This document shows positions 1 to 13,000 of a stretch of 64,000 bases of DNA, piece after piece. A model generated the notes under the pieces. It searched no databases. It saw only the letters and a program-made list of their open reading frames with translations, and was not told the DNA's origin. Source of the DNA: Protea cynaroides (taxonomy: Eukaryota > Streptophyta > Magnoliopsida > Proteales > Proteaceae); contig CM053266.1 of assembly GCA_028583415.1 (NCBI GenBank), forward strand, positions 43,519,758 to 43,583,757, read 5' to 3'. The number at the start of each line of letters is the position of its first letter. Position 1 is the first letter of the stretch. Both the position numbers and the translations under genes were made by a program.

Positions 1-1177
1 GCTGCTGGTTTTACTGGTTAGCTACATGAAAAATGCCAAAGTTACTCTATCAGCTTTCTCCATTTGGTACAAAGAAATAATTTAACTACCCCTTTTGTAC
101 TCCTTTAATTTCTCTGTTTTCTTTCTCTTTATTTTGGATTTCGGTTGTGTTTGATTGCCATGATTCTAGTAAAAAGTTTATCTCTGCAGCCTCGGCATCA
201 ACGCTTGGGTATATATGGTATTCCTTGGAGTCTTAAGTGCAGCAAGGTCTCTCTCTCTCTCTCTCTCAACCAGCCCTGATGTGAAACAAGAACTCCATAT
301 CAGTACAAAGGATTCCTCTTTCTTTGGCTGCAAATCGATATTTAAGCTAGCCAGTATCTCTCCAACCATGGTGAAGAGTGCTATCGTTTCACCTCACCAC
401 TTTGATGGTTGGATGAGACTCCTAGAACAAAGGAGGAGGGTAATTGGGACATTCATCTAAGCGTCCGGCTCCTTAACACTAGGGGGCAAGGATTGCTGTG
501 CCGAAAGTAAGGGTATTATGAGAACTTCATAAATAGGGATAGTATAAGAACTTCACAAATAGGGGGAAAAGGAAGAGTTTATGCTGATCTGGCGGATGAC
601 ACCAGACCGGTGTCACTTTTTTGTGACATTATTCGGTGTCAAAAAGAAAATCCCTTCATCTAGTAAGAGAGTAATATTGAGACTCAATGGTTGTTAACGT
701 TCACTAAGAGCACAGACCAGAGAAAAACTGTCCTTATTAAATTCAGTGGAAAACAACCACGAAAAATCACAAGAGCTCTTTCCAACCTTCACAACATTAC
801 ATGTCGACAAACAATGAATAACCCTTATATCCTAAAAGACTAATTAACTGATCGACCTACAAACTACTTGACTAATATACCACCATAAAAAAGGCCTTTC
901 TGATTGTAACTGACCAGTTACAATGGACTTTTGGCCTTCAATGTTTTTCCACAAAGTAACCCTCATTTATTACAACATTGTTCCTTACGTCATGACAAAA
1001 AGGTCAAATAGGTAATTTCGAATTTTAAAAGGAATAATCTTAAGATCCAAATTGCATAACTGATACATGACAAAGTCTGATTGTAAATTAGTAGGTTACA
1101 ATCAGATAAAACCCATAAAAAAAACTCTCTCAATTAGGTTTCTTTTTCTACTAATTAATTTCTTTCTTTGTTTGCAG
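1..1177 (+). other. Intron, or upstream part, of the MATE gene
   Basis: No coding exon is clear here. The stretch ends in a pyrimidine tract and TTTGCAG that serves as acceptor for the first recognisable MATE exon, so most of it is probably intron. The extreme left edge could be the last few bases of the preceding exon, but no splice junction there keeps a convincing MATE sequence. A CT run lies near 250-266. Two small hairpins with related arms lie near 900-925 and 1077-1106. Confidence 0.45.
1077..1106. repeat. Hairpin with about 11-nt arms in MATE intron
   Basis: The arms TCTGATTGTAA and TTACAATCAGA are perfect inverted repeats around a nine-base loop. A shorter related hairpin (arms TTGTAACT and AGTTACAA) lies near 906-925. 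The pair may be the remains of a small MITE. No TSD was found. Confidence 0.5.
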
Positions 1178-2131
1178 TGTGCGTGTTGCCAATGAGCTGG
1201 GGAAAGGAAATGCGAAGACAGCAAAATTTTCCATTAAAGTCAACTTAAGTATTTCATTGATTATAGGTGTCATCTTTTCCATTGTTGCTCTGGTTTTCAG
1301 CAAATCCATTTCTTTTCTATTCACAAGTAGCATTGAAGTGGCCGAAGAGGTTTCAAGCCTCTCAGTTCTATTGGCTTTGGTTATCTTTCTCAATAGTGTT
1401 AAAGCATCACTTACAGGCAAGCTTGTTTCCTCTTCTTGTATTGTTGACTATTTTAATATTTTAAAACTCACAAAATTATTAAAACATCATTCTTAAAATT
1501 ATGCAATAACTAGGTATTTTTTAAAAATGCTGACATTTGGAAAAGCTTTTCTTTCATGAACAAGTAAGCTAATGACTGTTGAAAGAGGTCAAGCATTTTA
1601 AAAATTTGTGAATTGCTTTTCTTTCTTTCTTTTTTTTTTTTTTTTTTTTTTTTTTGTGTGTGATTTTTTTTCTCATTTTCTCATTTTTGTTCTACTTTTG
1701 TGTTCCCTCAAATTCTATGATATGTTTTCTATGCAATATGATAACATCATCTAAAAAGCTATGCAAGTCTGAATGAATGCCTGGTTCATTTTATTTTTAT
1801 TACAATGACATGCATATTATCTTTGCAATACTATTAAAATACTAGTTTAGTGAACTTTCTTTTTCATAGGTTTTTTTTTTTTTCGAGCAGGGATGGCCAT
1901 CGGTACTGGTCGGCAAAGCTTGGTGACGTATGTTAATATTTTTTGCTACTATGTAGTCGGGTTTCCATTCGGAATATTTCTCGGTTATGTGATGCAATTC
2001 CAAGTTAAGGTAAGACATATTGATTAAAATTCACATTAACGGGTTGACTTTTCCTGATTGATTATGATCCATATATATCAGCTGTTCCATTAAAAAAAAT
2101 TCAATGCTGATTGATCAGATCTTAAACGTAC

Positions 2132-2181
<50 letters not shown>

Positions 2182-3970
2182 TGTTTTAACCATGTAAAAA
2201 AGCTTGACCAAAAAAAAGCCTGTTAATATTGTAAGGACTGATGATGTTTTCTCATTATCACCTGACAAGAATAACCAAGGTGTGGGAATTGGAATGCCGT
2301 TTTAGACTCTTAAAGAGCACCATTTAAGAAAGTTGCAACTATTCTAGGTAAAAACCATGTGAAAAAAAAAAAATTTGAGCCTCAAAAGAAAAATGAAAAA
2401 TAATAATTTTATTTGAAATTATTTCCTTTTGCATAGGTATTACTTGCAAAGAATTGGGCCCTAAAAAATAATCAGATTGTCAATTGGTGTGCCTATTTAT
2501 TACGTAATGTTTAGTTGAATTGGCTTATTGATTTTTGCCTTTTTCTTTTTTTTTATATTTTTATTTCCACACTTAGGGTATATGGACTGGTATGATATGT
2601 GGGACAGCAGCACAGATGCTAGTACTTGCTTACGTCACATGGAAAACAGATTGGGATGCTCAGGTAAATCAAATGAAACTTATAAACAAAGATAAATACA
2701 TAGAGCATATGGTAGGAAGTGGGCAGTACACTATGTTTTGATCAGCTCTCTACCAAAAGTAGGGATGTAAATGGATAATCTAAAATTTTGATAAAATTTG
2801 TATTCGTATCTGTTCAAGATTATTCAAATATGAATTTGGATAATCCGGAATACAATCTATCTGATTCATATAGATATTTAATTAATAATAAAAACTTAAG
2901 TAGCTATGATCTTGATGGATCTTGAAGATTCGACATGTTCTAGAGAATGAGGAAAAAAGAATCATGATGAGACTAAGACAATTGAAAGACATGGACTAAA
3001 AGCAAATCGTATTCACCAAGGGAAGAAGGCCCAGCCAAGGATGTAAATGGATAATTAAAAATCTGGATTCAATTTGCACCATATATATTTAGGGGTATCC
3101 GGATATGATCACATCTTACATCCATAAGCTAAAGATGCTAAGTTTTTACCTCGAAAGCTCAAACTATTAAGTCGAGGCACTCTGAAGTATATAAGGCATC
3201 CAAGATTTTGGACTTAACGAATGTAGGATTATTACCATCACTCCCCCTCACATGTTGCCCATCTTTTGGGTAACAGTACACATGGTGTGATCCCTCATTT
3301 GGGCGACCGTACAAAGAGAACCTAGACTCTAATACCATATTAAGTTTTCATTTCAAAAGTTCAAATTATAAATGGATGCACTCTCAAGTGTATAAGGCAT
3401 CCAAGATTCTCAAATTAACCAATGTGAGATTATTATCTTCAAAAGATTGGCCTGATATGTCCTTCTAGATTTGAAAAGATGCACAACTCATTAATCTGAC
3501 CCACATTAGAGTGAACATATGGTTAATCTAGACCATTGGCTGTATGATAGATGCTCTTGATTGGCCACATGTCATTTTGATAGAATTTCATTGGATGTCC
3601 CCAATACATTTCTTTGTCATTTCAGCCGTCAAAAACTTTGATTTTTAATATGAAAATGCCATGTTGTTTCTAAATTTAAAACTAAAACTTTGACAACTAA
3701 CATTACAAAATGTTACCAATGGGATCGGTATAAGTATAACACAATCTTCTATGTTATTATGAATAATTCTTTGTTGTAAATTCAACTCCAACATTATGAT
3801 AATCAAGATGTTGTTGTATCCGGGTTTCTGTTTAGGCTCCCTTTATTTTGAAGTACGATGAAATTTTATGTGTAATATTTTATATTTGATTTTTATTTTC
3901 AAAAAAATAAAATACTGCGAACTTTAAAGATAGAGAAAAGAAACTTCATCTTTCTTTTACTTATCAGAAG

Positions 3971-4013
<43 letters not shown>

Positions 4014-5014
4014 CATCAGAACAAATAGAGGCTTAATGACATGCTAATTAGACGAATCTGAATTGTTGAATGAGAAGAGGACACCATTTGTTGTACTAGT
4101 CAGGCGTCAAAATTGTTAGGGTCGTGTGTTTTTATGTTATTATATTCATTTGCTCTATTTTGACATTTGGCGTCGTTGAAGATTGGACTCAAACTTTGCA
4201 CATGAGTAGGAAATTGAAGAATTACCTACTGCTCCTAGTAAATATTCAACCTGCTTGACCAACCATGTGATAGAACAGGACTGGTGAATTTGAATCAAGA
4301 TAGGGCCAAACATGCACCCATTCCGAAATTATTGTTTTCCCTTAGTGTTCTAAAAAGTCACATAGCCAGTTCATAGCCCAAGAGAAAAAAATAATCTGAA
4401 CCATAGCAAAGCCCAAAGAACATTCAAGTTGTGTTTGGTATGTATTCATGGAATGTATTCTAAGTCAAGAATACATTCTGAGATACCAAAAACAGAATTT
4501 AGTATACATTATCATTCATGAATAATGGAATATGTTAAGAGAATGCAGTCTATTTTGGAACGCCTTCTATTACCCATTCTACTTTTTGAGCCTAAAACAG
4601 AAATACTTCACTCTTTACCCATTTTCAATCTAGAATAGAAATGTATTCTAAGAATACACATCAAACACAGCCATAGCATATTGCAATTCAAACATGGGCT
4701 AAGAACGAGACAGGTAATTAGGTGACCATTAGTGACTAGATCAATGAAAGGTTGGTACAACAATTTGGTATCTTTTAGGCCAGTTGAAATTGAACCAAAA
4801 CCATTCTAGTCTACTCTATTTTAAAACCTTAAATCGTCCTAAGCGTAGTTAACTATATTATTTTCTTTAAATAGCTTTTACTTTTAAGGTTGATTATTAT
4901 TTTATTAATTTGTTTTTATCCTTTCCTTAGGTTGACAAGTCAATGGGACGTCTCAACCGTTGGGTCTTGCCATCTTCTGAAGAGGTGTCTAGTGGTAGCA
5001 CATGTCATGCTTAG
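1178..5014 (+). CDS. DTX: MATE efflux transporter (DETOXIFICATION family), C-terminal four exons
   Basis: Exons are 1178-1416, 1891-2009, 2577-2663 and 4931-5014, ending in TAG. The first opens with VRVANELGKGNAKTAKFS, the loop after TM7 that marks plant MATE proteins. The second gives the GTGRQSLVTYVNI and CYYVVGFPFGIFLGY helices. The third gives GIWTGMICGTAAQ with the KTDWDAQV border. The fourth encodes a 27-residue soluble tail. About 175 residues are present, against roughly 480-500 for the family, so the N-terminal half lies left of the window. MATE proteins export organic cations, alkaloids, flavonoids or hormones in exchange for H+ or Na+ across the plasma membrane or tonoplast. The substrate cannot be read from this part. 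Exon 1 is joined through a GC donor. Intron 3 is 2.3 kb and holds an AT microsatellite and a MITE. No internal stops are seen, so the gene is probably functional. Confidence 0.9.
1415..1422 (+). promoter_or_regulatory. Non-canonical GC splice donor
   Basis: The junction reads ACAG|GCAAGC. Using GC at 1417-1418 gives the codon G|GG and continues in frame into ATG GCC ATC of exon 2. The nearest downstream GT (GTTTCC) breaks the frame. The site fits the usual GC-AG donor consensus AG|GCAAGT except at the last position. Confidence 0.7.
1629..1656. repeat. Poly(T) run
   Basis: A near-pure T tract in MATE intron 1. It may be an old poly(A) tail of a minus-strand retroposon, but no body is recognisable. 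Confidence 0.7.
2135..2176. repeat. (TA)n microsatellite
   Basis: About 20 TA units within MATE intron 2. Confidence 0.95.
3139..3440. repeat. Two diverged direct copies of a ~98-bp segment
   Basis: Copies at about 3139-3236 and 3342-3437 share TATAAGGCATCCAAGATT and a trailing GGATTATTA-like end. The region from 2760, with its repeated 'gtaaatggataat' phrases, looks like an old dispersed repeat inside MATE intron 3. The family is not recognised. Confidence 0.5.
3972..4007. repeat. (AT)n microsatellite
   Basis: About 18 AT units in MATE intron 3, followed by a short CA-rich stretch. Confidence 0.95.
4428..4672. mobile_element. MITE-like element with terminal inverted repeats
   Basis: The left end reads TTGTGTTTGGTATGTATTC. 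The right end in reverse complement reads CTGTGTTTGATGTGTATTC. The ~245-bp body is AT-rich and holds further GAATGTATTC/GAATACATT inverted pieces. Similar ends (GAATGCATACCAAACGCAGG) occur in the ECI flanks near 36.6, 44.0 and 52.05 kb. No clean TSD was found, so the superfamily stays open. Confidence 0.55.
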
Positions 5015-6277
5015 GAGAATCTGTGAGATCCAATGCTCTCTTAATTTTATGGCCGGTCAAGTTATCTGCATACTTGTCAAGCCCTCCCTAACACTTTATT
5101 ATATAATAAAATACCTTAAAAGATGTAAATTGATTCCTTTAAATTTCCCTTAGGCAATGTTATTCCATTGTAAAATTTTCTATGTAAATGATATTTTATA
5201 TGAAATTTTTTCTCATTTTTTCAATATTTTTTTAAAAATATTTTACATTAAATAAACAGTGAAAAATCTAGTTTTATATGAAAATTTTCCATTCTCATCC
5301 TTTTACATGGAAACAAATGCAACCATATGAGGACATGGGTTTCATATTGCATGCTAAAAGAAAACCAAGAACAAAAGGAAAAAACAAGTAAAGCCTATGG
5401 AATGATACTGAACAGTTGCACTGCACTAGAATTGCTGAAAGTGGATATTAAAGCAAGGTGGATAAACATAATCAAGGTAAAGTGAATACTGGATTAGGGT
5501 TAGGACTGTCCCTCAAATTTAAAAGGTTTCCTGCCTATGTTTTACTTGTACAGTCAGTAAAGGTACTTCCAAGATCTTCTCTGGATTAGAAAAGGTATGA
5601 ATGAGTTTTCCTTTCTTCACTAGTTTACCATTAGGGGACCTTTGATAGCTGACCAAATTTTAGCTTCCAATTCTCTTCAAGGATTTAGTAATTGATATCG
5701 GATATAGTATCAATCAATGCCAAAACTGATATGAACGGTGGAATCGATACTGATTACTAAAACCTTGATTCCCATACAACTGTTACTGGTTTGGTCACAA
5801 GGTATATGAGAAGCTGGTAAAGCAAAGGGTATATAAAAGCAGAAAGATTCCAGATCCCTATGACCAAAACTGTTAAGACTCCTAAAACTCGGCTCCTTTC
5901 ATATAAATGATTTATTAGTATATTGGGTAAAAAAATTCCAGTTCTTATTTTCAGATTTGATTTTTTGCCTAGTTTTAGTCCCAACTCAGATGTTCAAATC
6001 CTTCACAATTGCCCTCCACCATCATAGACCACATCTGTATAAGAAAAATCAATTGGAAGCTTTATATTCGAAGACCAAGAGATGTTTCAACATTACCTGA
6101 CATTCAACATACCCAGATAACAGTTGATCTATGAATGGCTTTAGAACAGGATCAATTCCACTGGCCTCAAGATGGAATCTGCTCTCTATGATAACTAATC
6201 TTTCCAAATTCTCTTGCAATCCCCCGATAATTGCCCAGCATATCTAATAACCAGATCCAGAAAATGGGTCCTTCAGA

Positions 6278-6320
6278 CCCCCCCCCCCCCCCCACACACA
6301 CACACACACACACACACACT
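6278..6320. repeat. Poly(C) followed by (CA)n microsatellite
   Basis: A run of C flows directly into about 13 CA units. Short ORFs here are low-complexity artefacts. Confidence 0.95.
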
Positions 6321-6358
6321 TCAGATTTTTTCAAGGAGAGGATAGAAGGGAGTACTGT

Positions 6359-6414
6359 GTGGTTAATATCAAATGAATGAGTTAATGTGGTTAATATCAA
6401 ATGAATGAGTTAAT
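6359..6414. repeat. Perfect 28-bp tandem duplication
   Basis: The unit beginning GTGGTTAATATCAAATGAAT occurs twice head to tail with no difference (6359-6386 and 6387-6414), which suggests a recent slippage event beside the CA repeat. Confidence 0.9.
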
Positions 6415-7022
6415 CTCAATCTAAAATTGTCTCTGCCGATTAAAATAATGGATGAACACAACCATCTAAATGCAGACAATATAATAGGTAAGCAGATCCT
6501 GCCTAACCTCCATCAGAAATAAAGATCCGGAATGGTATAAAAGAAATTTGGCGGGTCTCCTGGTTAATGCATCACCAACATCTAGCACAATATATAGTAA
6601 CAATAGGGTAGCTAATCTTACTCCCATCACCCCCTCAAAGAAAAAATGACTCCCCCATTACCCATCAGAGCTACATTTGATCCGCACAACAGGGCACCCC
6701 TAAGCCCCCACAACCAAGTAACATCTGTTAAAAGCATGGCACCACATAAATAGAGAAGACCCCCAACCCTAAGAGCAAATTAAAATAAAGACACATCACC
6801 AGACCAGAGCAGAGAATCCATCTCCCCTGATCTGGATAAACAGAACAGTCATTGATGCCTTCAATCCTAGTTTGAGAGGTTACATTTACAAATAACTAAA
6901 GACACATGCTTACATGGAAGGGCAGGAATTGCATCAACATAAACAAACATGGCCCTGCCGATTGCCATCAAAAAAGATATGGCAAGCCCGCTCTAAATCA
7001 AAAAACTAGGCTTCGGTGAAAT

Positions 7023-10000
7023 CTACAGCCGCTGTTTCTTTGATGATGGCTCTGATTGAGGTTCAGCCTGCCAAAAGAAAATTAAAGCACCACGTCAAAG
7101 AAGTAAAATTAAAAACCCTACCAAGCCTTCCACACTAATCTTAAAAAACCAAGCCTAAATTGGAATTCCAATTTTGATTTCTTGAAGAATTTCAACCCAA
7201 AAACGAGATGTAGATCATACAGAATCTCCCATTATGACTAACTGTCCAAACCGGGCCTGATACAAAATTGAAGAATAGTGTTCCAATTAAAACATATAAA
7301 TCAAAACGAACCTATGAGACCACATAACATACTCAGCCCAGATATTATTTAACATTTCAAAAGCCACATGAAGTATGTAACACATATCGAGGATTGTCTC
7401 TTCTGGAAATCCAATAAAATTGGAACAATACGGGAACACGTATATAAAGGATTTAAAGATCGGCTCCATACCCGTGATGGTTCCTGGATGATGCCAATCC
7501 GGACTCACTTGAATCAGGCAAACTAGGTGGAAGAAACCGATATCACTGGAAGATTGACCAACTCACTGGATAACAGATTGGATTGAGTCCATCCAATCCC
7601 AACACAGGATTCAAGCATCCTTGGATACATCATCTCTATTTGTTACTTATTCCATCCTAATTTGGAACTAACAATCTGAATTGGTTTTCCTCAGATTACT
7701 GAACCATATATGAACTAGATTTAAATCTGCATGTCTGAACCTGAATTTTTGGATAAGGTTTATTTGTCTGGGAGCAGATGCTCTATGAATCCAGTAACTC
7801 ACTACTCACTAGGAATGTACATGGATGTCCAGAACACCCACCTTAGCTGTGCATAAAAAAAGGGTCATTTTTTTTCTGAAAAATTAAGGCCCCCCATTGG
7901 TTTAGATGTGAAGTGAAATAAGTAACATATAAAAAAAATGGAAATTTTAGTAATGATTACCAGGACCAATCATGTAACAAACTCAAAAAAAATACTCAAC
8001 TCAGCCTCATCACAAAATGAGGTCGGCAACATGGATCATTTTTCTCCAACCAACTTTATTCCAAGCAATACTTGTTTCTACTCCTAAGTCATGCATGTCT
8101 TTCCTCACCTCTTCTTCTAGAGTCATTTAGGCCTACCCGACTCTATCAAATCCTTCAGTCTGAATCAAATTACCCCTCTACACGAGAGCATTCAAAAGCC
8201 TCCATTACACATGTTCATGCCACCTCAAACGATTTTCTCGCAACTTATCATGTATTAGAGTTACTCCTAAATTAGCTCTAATTTGTCCAAAACCATACTA
8301 AATATGATAATTAAATTTACTTCATTTGTCAATCAACATAGTAATGATTTTTCTTTTTACTTCATTCCATCTATCTGTTTCTCGTCCCCATATGATGCCA
8401 TATCACTTTGCATCAACTCTAATCCAAACCCGACCCCCGATGGAAAGTTTCTTTTAGGATTTCTTCTTCAGTTCATTTTATTTCACTTTACCATTAAAAT
8501 TTTTATTTTACTTCATTCACGTCAAACTAAACAGGGCCTTAATATAACAGGGGAGAGACCTGCAATAGTGCCGCAGGGATGAGGTAAACAGAGAGAGAGG
8601 AAACAATCTCAATTTCAAATCAAACTAATTCTTTTTCCATTAATCAAATCATATATGACGCTAGAACTCTTACATCCTTTAAACAAAATTAAAAAAAAAT
8701 AGGACTCTAAACTGAAGAGGAAACCCCATAAGCAAGTGCTTTGGAGGAAGATAGACTCTGACCCAACTACCTATCTAATAACATAAAATAAAACCCAAGT
8801 AAGTAAAAAGAAAGCTGACCCAACCGTAGGCTAAGGATAGGTGTCCTAAACAGACCCAAAACTGTTTAAAGTAAACAATCACTGCTAGACTTTTAGGTCA
8901 CTAATCCAGCAATCTTCTACCAATTAAATAAGAAATAAAGCAAAAAAAAAAAAAAAAATCTCGTAAAAACAAACCACTATTTGCTAGAGTTAAGTTCCTA
9001 AAAATCAGAAATTCTTGGAAACCGCACTTCATTTAAAAGTCTTCAAACTCGTCCAACGGCTATAATAGTTTCAAATCGATTGAATCAGATTTGAAACTGG
9101 ACCAAACCAAACCAACCCACACGAACTGGTTTTCTTTCTCCTTTCCAGCAGAATACTGGATCAGAAAAGATAGTCAACGAAGCTTATGTGGGAACTGGTG
9201 ATTCTCAATTTGATATTTTGATAGTCAACCAATGTAAAGGTAAAGACTCCCAAACATTTTTTCCTATTTTTAGTTCTGTAATGTTCTGAATAAACGCCTG
9301 ATTTCCAAAGCTTTAGCATTTAATTTCTTCATATTATTCTACTTCCATTTCCTCTCTCAGAAGTTTCAACAGAGAAATTGATGACAGAGCTGGCAAGGAG
9401 ATCGATGAACCGGCTGTCATTCCCAAGTAGCAAAACCTGTTATCCCATCCCACATTTTCCGACTTTCACAAAACATAAATTATAGGTTACTATTTTTGGT
9501 TCCATGTTTTGATTTTTCATTTTGTTGTTCAGCTATTTTCTATGTTTTGTTCTGTCAACTAGAAGGTGGTAGAGTGGCTATATCTTTTGCTATTTTTTTC
9601 TTCATCGCAGAAGAGAGAGAGGCATTTATCAAAAAAAAAAAGGACCTAATAGGAGGGGTAAACCTGGAAAAGATATCATGGAGTTAACAAAGGCAACACA
9701 GTAAGCAAAATTGGGGTTTGGTCATTACTTTTTGCCAGATTCCTGGCTGGCATTACATTTTCCAATCATGTAACAAGGTCATTCTCCCATAATAGAACCA
9801 GAAGTTGGTAGCTCAGTCAAAGATTTGCCACCTTTTATATGCTTGGATAGCCACTGTTGTTCCAAACTCAGCCGATTCAGACAAAACTCGGCCAACTTTA
9901 CTTCAGCAATGGCTGATCCGATCCCCAAATTCAAGCTCTAAACCCTTGCAAATGTGTGTGTTTTTTCTTCTGCGCAAATGAATTAGAGGCAAGTATCGGT

Positions 10001-13000
10001 ATTGGGCTGTGTATCGGAAGGCTGGTTCTAAGAGTGTCTCTTTCGAAGAGACACTAAGAAACACCAGATACACTTTGAGACACATGGATATGCCCATAAT
10101 ACATGCAGAATTATAGTTTTTAAGCATTATACAGCATAAATAAGCAATAAATAATGATATTCAATCAATTTTATGTTCTCTGTCAGCATGGCATCTCTGT
10201 CATTCAAATCTTCATTGCCAAGTGCAAAATCAAACCTACTAATAAGTAATTTGAAGCAATTAAGCAAGAATATTTCTATGTTATTTAAATTTTCATTGGC
10301 AAGTGCAAATTTTTGCTTGTTTAATCACTTCCTTTATGGTCGCTTTTGAGTGCAGACAAGATCCACAGAGGTTTTGGGCAAAAAATCTCAGTAGAAAGAA
10401 ATTTTCAGTATCATATCGGTTCGATACATTTCTGTACATAAATTATAATGTGTATTGGTTTTGTATTGTAGAGGGCGAGCCTTGGTGTAGCGGTAAGGTT
10501 GTCATATTGCAACCTGATGGTCAAGGGTTCGAAACACGGAAACACTCTCAGCGTCACGGGGGTAAAGCTGCGTACATTCTGCCCCTCCCCAAGCCCTGCA
10601 ATAGCAAGAGCTTCGTGCACTCGGACTCCCTTTTTTTATTGGTTTTGTATTGTATCAATATGCCAATCTCGATAAGTATATTGAACCATATTGGTTGTAT
10701 TGCATCGAGGCTTGACACCGTGGTTGGAGGGACGATGAGCGAAGCCAACCTTTAAATATCAAAGGAGACAGTTGAAAATCACAAAATTATATGAAGGATA
10801 GAGTGCTTACAACATTTGACAGCTGCTCACGGATATAGGCCATTGATCTCAGCATGGCACCCAGTGTATCTCTAGACACTTGAAATTTCACCTCTGTTTC
10901 TCCAGAAGTTGTCTCAGTATCTTGGAGCTGAAAGAGAAGAAAAATTAAATTCCATGAAATCAATGAGCAACGGTTTTAACTGCAACCGCACTATAATGCT
11001 AAGATTTTTTTCAATTTCTTTTCCCCCATATACATACAACTCATAGAGAATTAATATATAAAAAAATTATTTTCTAGACTGCTAGGCATCACCAGCACAA
11101 CTTAATTCCACAGTTTACAAGCACTCAACGCACATCAGCACACATTATCAATTAGAAGAGACTTACTAATGGATACCACATTCATTGAGGAGCCACACCT
11201 CATTATATTCCTTCATTCAAGAATGCATAAAGGCCTGTAACACAAGCACTAGTGCTAATAATGTATGGCCACAAACACGGCACCATATACTTTTCTATGT
11301 CAACAGCACGGGAGGCATACTTACACCCACATATATATCCTACATATTGTATTAGCCATACTTCACATTCAATCAATTGCAAAGATTGAGATGAAACATT
11401 GATTGTTTCACAAATATTAAAGAAAAAACAATCACTTCAAGAGTTGTCCAAGTCCCAAAGCCCGTATAAATACATTGTACACCCTTATAACATCAGATTT
11501 AATGCACATTCATTAGTGAAAAATAGAACAGCAACAGCAAAAAAAAAACAATGCTAACACATGCCAGAGGTAAAACTTGATTAAGACAACATACACCATA
11601 GTTGTCAAGGCGCCAAGGCGAACCAAGGAGTTGGAGGCCTGATGGAGCACCTAGGAGACCAAGGCGCCTGATTTTCCAAGGCGTCACAAGTCCGCCTGGG
11701 CGCCAAGGCGACGCCTTGACAACTATGACATACACTGAGTAAATATAACTCAACTTGAGTGAATAAAGAACTAAAAATTTCTCCATGCGAACCTTCAGAT
11801 TGATAACAGCTACCCTATTGGCTGGCGTTGAGAGCTGCTCACTGATGTAGGCCATAGATCTTAACATTGGTTCTAGTGTGACTCTTGAAAGCTGAAACTT
11901 CACCTCCGATTCTCCCGACGGAGCTTTGCTATAATCCTGCAACTGCAATGAGTAAAAATTATATATTAATAAATTTTTTGAAGAAAAAAACTTGTACAAA
12001 GGTGGGGAAATGAGTAAGGAATCTCAGCGGAACATCTGTTCATATAAATGAAGTGATTGAAGGACAAAGACTTGTACCAATGAATTGCAGGAACTGGCTA
12101 AAGAATCTCAACAGAAAAATCAATTCGACATATGTTTGTGGTCACACCCACCTAAATCACAGTTAACATAGCCAACACAAGAAAACAACTAGAATTCCCT
12201 TCAAAAAATTTTGAAGAGGCAGATAGATTAAATTTTACAGTTTTTCAATACAACCAATTTATTCCCAATTTTCTCAGAGTCAGGAATGGCAACCACCCAA
12301 ATTCTGTATATGAGACCTGGATACTATAGAGTTTACTACACCTAAATGAAGAAATGTATAGTTTTCACACATATTTAAGTATATTTGCATATTTGTGAAG
12401 GTATTTCAATCATCCCCAATTTTAGCAAAATAAACAATTCATTGACTTCAGAGGTACCAATATTAGTACATAAAGTAAGGGAATATGAATTCTAATAATA
12501 GAAGTAATGGGGGTAACAGAAATAACAACTAGATGCAGAATCACAATTATAGAAGCCTCTTAACATAAAATGGTAAAGAAGAAAAATTAGGGCTTTTGTC
12601 ATCTCAACAAGAGGAGTTCGACATTTTGAGTTCCAGCGGCAAACTCAACTCCCAAAGTTTAACATCAACTTGCAGCAACAAACCAGGTAAGACAACCATA
12701 TCCTCTTTTCCACTTCTCCACTTCTTTTATTTTCTTCTCTTTTCTACTTCCTTCTGTTTCTTCTTTCTTTCCATTCTTCTTCCTACTATATCTGGACATC
12801 ACAGCCACATGTCCAATCGTGTATCCACACATTTTCATGTCAATATGTGTTTGATGCAAGGATTGTTTATGCATGTTGATGCGGAACCCGGGTTGGAAAA
12901 CCCTAATTGGATCCGCTAATGGGTCCACCCAATTGACAAATAAATAAGATATAATAAACAATGGCAATTCTATGAATAATCAGGACTATTCAATCTTCTT

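Larger units (their letters stand above)
5015..7022. other. Intergenic region between convergent MATE and FRS genes
   Basis: Contains the 3' UTRs and downstream flanks of both genes, a poly(C)-(CA)n tract and a perfect 28-bp tandem duplication. No further gene is seen. Confidence 0.6.

Noticed and set aside
1..16. Preceding MATE exon ending at the left edge
   Set aside because: Candidate donors there give sequences that do not match the expected residues before VRVANELG. Too few bases to decide.
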